The position numbers and the translations under genes were made by a program. Positions 61,413-64,000 of a DNA stretch of 64,000 nt are shown here, in pieces. This DNA comes from Shinella sp. WSJ-2 (GTDB lineage Bacteria; Pseudomonadota; Alphaproteobacteria; Rhizobiales; Rhizobiaceae): positions 558,001-622,000 of the forward strand of contig NZ_QWBU01000001.1 of the NCBI RefSeq assembly GCF_003432075.1, written 5' to 3'. The notes beneath the pieces were generated by a model, which was given only the letters and a program-made list of their open reading frames with translations, did no database searches and had not been told where the DNA came from. Every line of letters starts with the position of its first letter. The first letter of the stretch is position 1.

Positions 61413-61634
61413 TCAGGAATGCAGATGGATTCGTTCGCGGCGTTCACGCATCGCCACAAGCTCTTGTTCGATATGGATTTTCCGCGCCTCGTCGATCGCG
61501 GCTGCGATGGTCTGGCCGATCACGCGCACGCAGTGTTCTGACAGGGGCTCGGTGGCTCCATGGCATTCTGCTGCATGAATTTTGTCGAGTGCGCTGGCGA
61601 GCAGCCGCGCATAGTCTTCCGGTTTGCGACCCAT
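61413..61634 (-). CDS. Small hypothetical protein
   Basis: A 73-residue protein, helical in appearance and charged (EDYARLLASALDKIHAAECH, IGQTIAAAIDEARKIHIEQE). GGTGGGGA lies 5 nt before ATG 61634, supporting real translation. No family recognised. The gaps on both sides (61214-61412 and 61635-61802) show nothing else; the latter is AT-rich and may hold its promoter. Confidence 0.55.
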   Translation of the reverse strand: MGRKPEDYARLLASALDKIHAAECHGATEPLSEHCVRVIGQTIAAAIDEARKIHIEQELVAMRERRERIHLHS

Positions 61635-61802
61635 ATTCCCCACCTCTTTTTGATTATGGCCACATAAAACCACACAATGCGGCAAAAAGCCACATCTTTC
61701 TCTTAGAAAAATGAAAAAATATCGAAAATTCCGAAGCTTTATCGAAGCCGGAATACTGAAAAACGAAACTTTTGGGAACGATCAAGAAGCGGTCAAAAAA
61801 CC

Positions 61803-63179
61803 TCAACCGGCGGGCGGAAATACGATCTCTGCCTGAAAACCGTCAATCCGGCCCGGCACCGGCGAGCTCAACACCAGGTTTGCCCGCATCTGCTGCAGCA
61901 GACGGTCGGCAATGGAGAGGCCAAGGCCGGAACCGGCGGCGACCGTCTTGCCGCGGGCAAACCGCTTGCGCACCGCCACTAGCTCCGTTTCGGAAAGCTG
62001 TGGCGATCCGTTGGAAATTTGCACATTTCCCTCGTCCGTTAGGTGAATCTCCACAGGCTCCCCGGCCCGCCCGTGCAACAGCGCGTTCTCGATGAGGTTC
62101 CGCAAGACGATGGCAAAAGCGTCGGCAGTTCCCTCGTAAAGGCGCGGTACGGCAAGTTTACTCGTGAAATGGATACGGTCGGCATACTCCGAGGCGCGCT
62201 GAAAGTCGGTGACCACGACGCCGACGACATCGGCAATGTCGAATGTGGTTTCCGCGACGCCGATGCCCGCTTCGGCGCGGGCAAGCTGAAGCAGCTTTTC
62301 GGTCAGCTTTGTGAGTTTTTGCAGCGAGGCCTCGATCTGCTGCGCACGAACGCGCGTCGGGCTGCCGTCGAGTTCCGAAAGCAGAAGCTGCGTCTGCGCC
62401 AGCGCGCCGGCTATGGGTGTACGCAGTTCATGCGCGCTGTTGGAGGTAAATTCCCGTTCGGAGGCGATAACCGCGCGCAGGCGCGACAGGAGCAGATTGA
62501 CCGAGCGCAGGATCGGCTGAAGTTCATGCGGCAGATGCGCCGCCTCGATGGCGGCGAGATTACCGCCGTCCTTCTCGGCGATCGCCGCCCGTAGCATTTC
62601 GACCGGCGCCAGCACGCGTCGCACGGCAAACCAGACGGCGGCAATGGTGATCGGCACGATCAGCAGCACCGGCAAAAGCAGGGCAAGCGACCCCTCGCGT
62701 GTTGCCTCATCGCGCTCTTCCGCCGTGTCCTTGACCTGCACGAAGGTGACACCGTCAGCAGCCACGGCGGTATAGATGCGCCCGTCCTCGGCCTGCCAGA
62801 ACCCCTCCTTCAACGGCGCTTCAAAGGGCTTGGTCGTCGCGGAATGCGAATGCAGGAGAACACGGCCCGTCAGGTCGCGCACCTGATAGGACAGATACTC
62901 ATCTTCGACAGGTGCGCGCAGCGCCTCGATGCGCTGGGCCTCAGCCGGATCTTGCCGGCTTCTCAGATCATCGAGCAGCAATGGCGTCAGGCGCTCGGCC
63001 GTCTCCTGCAGAGCGCTGTCATAGATCTCGCCGAACTCGTCCTGCATGATGAGCGCCCCGAAGCCGACCGCGACGAGCCACAGCGCTGTGATGGTGATCG
63101 TGACCCACAGCATCAGCCGACCGGCGAGACTTTGGTGTCTCGGGAGCGCAGCGCGGCGTGCGTTCATGTCTTCCGTCAT
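61803..63179 (-). CDS. Two-component sensor histidine kinase (QseC/TctE-like topology)
   Basis: A 458-residue membrane kinase: first helix near residues 21-43, a periplasmic sensor of about 120 residues (FGEIYDSALQETAERLTPLL), second helix (LALLLPVLLIVPITIAAVWF), HAMP-like linker, H-box SNSAHELRTPIAG, N-box NLIENALLHG and G-box GSGLGLSIADRLL. ATG 63179 overlaps the stop of the response regulator gene (4 nt). It phosphorylates the OmpR-type partner next to it. The signal is unknown. Confidence 0.9.
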   Translation of the reverse strand: MTEDMNARRAALPRHQSLAGRLMLWVTITITALWLVAVGFGALIMQDEFGEIYDSALQETAERLTPLLLDDLRSRQDPAEAQRIEALRAPVEDEYLSYQVRDLTGRVLLHSHSATTKPFEAPLKEGFWQAEDGRIYTAVAADGVTFVQVKDTAEERDEATREGSLALLLPVLLIVPITIAAVWFAVRRVLAPVEMLRAAIAEKDGGNLAAIEAAHLPHELQPILRSVNLLLSRLRAVIASEREFTSNSAHELRTPIAGALAQTQLLLSELDGSPTRVRAQQIEASLQKLTKLTEKLLQLARAEAGIGVAETTFDIADVVGVVVTDFQRASEYADRIHFTSKLAVPRLYEGTADAFAIVLRNLIENALLHGRAGEPVEIHLTDEGNVQISNGSPQLSETELVAVRKRFARGKTVAAGSGLGLSIADRLLQQMRANLVLSSPVPGRIDGFQAEIVFPPAG

Positions 63180-63832
63180 CGCCCAAGCCTGTAACCGATG
63201 CCTCGCAACGTCTCGACGCAATCCTTGCCGAGCTTCTTGCGCAGCCGGCTGACATAGACCTCCACCGTGTTGCTCTCGATTTCGGAGCCGAAGGCATAGA
63301 GCGCCTCCTCGATCTCGCTCTTGGAGACGATGGCCTCCGGACGGTTGGCAAGCCGGGCCAGCACGGCCCATTCCCGGCCCGAGAGATCGACCGGCTGGCC
63401 GTCGCGCAGCACTCGCCTATCGGCAAGCTGGATGGAGAGCGCACCGGTCTCCAGGATCGGGAGCGACGAGCCGGCATAGCGCCGCGCCACGGCCAGCATA
63501 CGCGCACCGAGTTCGCCGAGATTGAAGGGTTTGACGAGATAGTCGTCCGCCCCGCTGTTCAGACCTTCGATCCGGTCGGAAATCTGGTCGTGAGCGGTCA
63601 GGATGATGACGGGCGTCACCGCACCGGCCCGGCGCAATTCCGTCAGCAACGTCAGCCCGCGTCCATCCGGGAGACGCAGGTCGAGCAGGATCAGATCGTA
63701 ATCGACCGCCCGCGCCGCCGCTCTGCCGTCATCCAGCGTCTGCATCCAATCGACCGCATGGCCGAGACCGGCCACGTAGTCGCGCACCGCCTCGCCCAAA
63801 ACGGCGTCGTCCTCGATCAAAAGAATTCTCAA
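63176..63832 (-). CDS. OmpR-family response regulator
   Basis: A 218-residue regulator: receiver domain with acidic pair in LLIEDDA, phospho-acceptor Asp51 in LLDLRLPDGRG, Thr in ILTAHD and Lys in YLVKPF; winged-helix output domain (VDLSGREWAVLARLANRPEA, IESNTVEVYVSRLRKKLG, ETLRGIGYRLG). No ATG fits. TTG 63832 with GGGAG 7 nt upstream gives the standard MRILLIEDD start; a longer frame reaches 63889 without support. It is co-transcribed with the kinase. Confidence 0.88.
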   Translation of the reverse strand: MRILLIEDDAVLGEAVRDYVAGLGHAVDWMQTLDDGRAAARAVDYDLILLDLRLPDGRGLTLLTELRRAGAVTPVIILTAHDQISDRIEGLNSGADDYLVKPFNLGELGARMLAVARRYAGSSLPILETGALSIQLADRRVLRDGQPVDLSGREWAVLARLANRPEAIVSKSEIEEALYAFGSEIESNTVEVYVSRLRKKLGKDCVETLRGIGYRLGR

Positions 63833-63917
63833 GCCAGACTCCCGAAACCGGGAGCCACAATAGGCATCACACCTTTCGCCCGCAAGCACGCGTCAGCCCG
63901 CTGGAAGATCGGTCCTG

Positions 63918-64000
63918 TCAGCTCGTCGCGCCGAGCCGGCAAGCCGAAATGAGATCGAGTGCCGGATCGCGCACCTTGGTTTCCACCCGCATCATGCCAA
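63918..64000 (-). CDS. C-terminal end of an unidentified gene (cut by window edge)
   Basis: An open frame enters from the right edge and stops at 63918; the readable end is MMRVETKVRDPALDLISACR followed by LGATS. Third positions are G/C-rich, as in real genes here. It lies 85 nt upstream of the response regulator in the same direction, with a CTCCCG/CGGGAG dyad in the gap, and may belong to the same transcript. Too short to identify. Confidence 0.45.
   Translation of the reverse strand, partial: GMMRVETKVRDPALDLISACRLGATS

Overview
The window is high-GC, densely coded DNA with short intergenic gaps, many 1-8 nt gene overlaps and strong G/C at third codon positions. A Brucella/rhizobium-type lumazine synthase behind an FMN riboswitch, a TGA-N9-TCA iron-responsive operator of the RirA kind, the number of PotABCD/Dpp-type ABC transporters and two copies of a GCAATTCC...GGAATTGC palindromic element all point to an alphaproteobacterium of the Rhizobiales, most likely Rhizobiaceae (Ensifer/Shinella/Agrobacterium-like). 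This placement is inference. No rRNA, tRNA, insertion sequence, phage gene or CRISPR array was seen.

Layout. 1-4.65 kb: the end of an RpiR-type regulator and a complete Fbp/Pot-like ABC importer. 4.66-5.6 kb: palindromic repeat, FMN riboswitch, ribH, intrinsic terminator. 5.6-11.4 kb: LuxR regulator divergent from a second Pot-like importer with a short-chain dehydrogenase. 11.4-14 kb: L,D-transpeptidase, YdeI-like protein and GH25 lysozyme-like lipoprotein. 14.2-23 kb: a six-gene minus-strand operon (MIO-less histidase-like lyase, hydantoinase-like hydrolase, M20 amidohydrolase, DUF917/S-Me-THD protein, Imm42-like protein, urocanase-like hydratase) with a divergent LysR-type regulator that has two tandem helix-turn-helix domains. 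I read the five enzymes as a complete route from ergothioneine to glutamate. 23-36 kb: CdhR-like regulator, BKACE, carnitine dehydrogenase-thioesterase fusion, acyl-CoA dehydrogenase, acyl-CoA synthetase and enoyl-CoA hydratase (gamma-butyrobetaine/carnitine breakdown), then a Dpp-type importer. 36-40 kb: a small secreted PAAR-like protein, ACT protein, alpha/beta hydrolase, LysR regulator and acyltransferase. 40-45.7 kb: a ydcSTUVW-like polyamine import and oxidation operon. 45.7-50.7 kb: iron-regulated siderophore receptor, FhuF and a binding protein. 50.7-60 kb: isochorismatase-like protein, Lrp regulator, then an MttB-family methyltransferase, a PEP mutase-family protein and two dimethylglycine/sarcosine dehydrogenase-like proteins with a divergent LysR regulator. 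60-64 kb: zinc-ribbon protein, SDR, small protein, OmpR-type two-component system and the end of one more gene.

Taken together, much of the window is a scavenging region for methylated and quaternary nitrogen compounds: ergothioneine, gamma-butyrobetaine/carnitine, glycine betaine/dimethylglycine and polyamines. The betaine products of the carnitine branch are the expected substrates of the demethylation branch at 52-59 kb. The strongest candidate for a little-described system is the ergothioneine operon, with its MIO-less lyase, altered urocanase active site, embedded immunity-like gene and tandem-HTH regulator.
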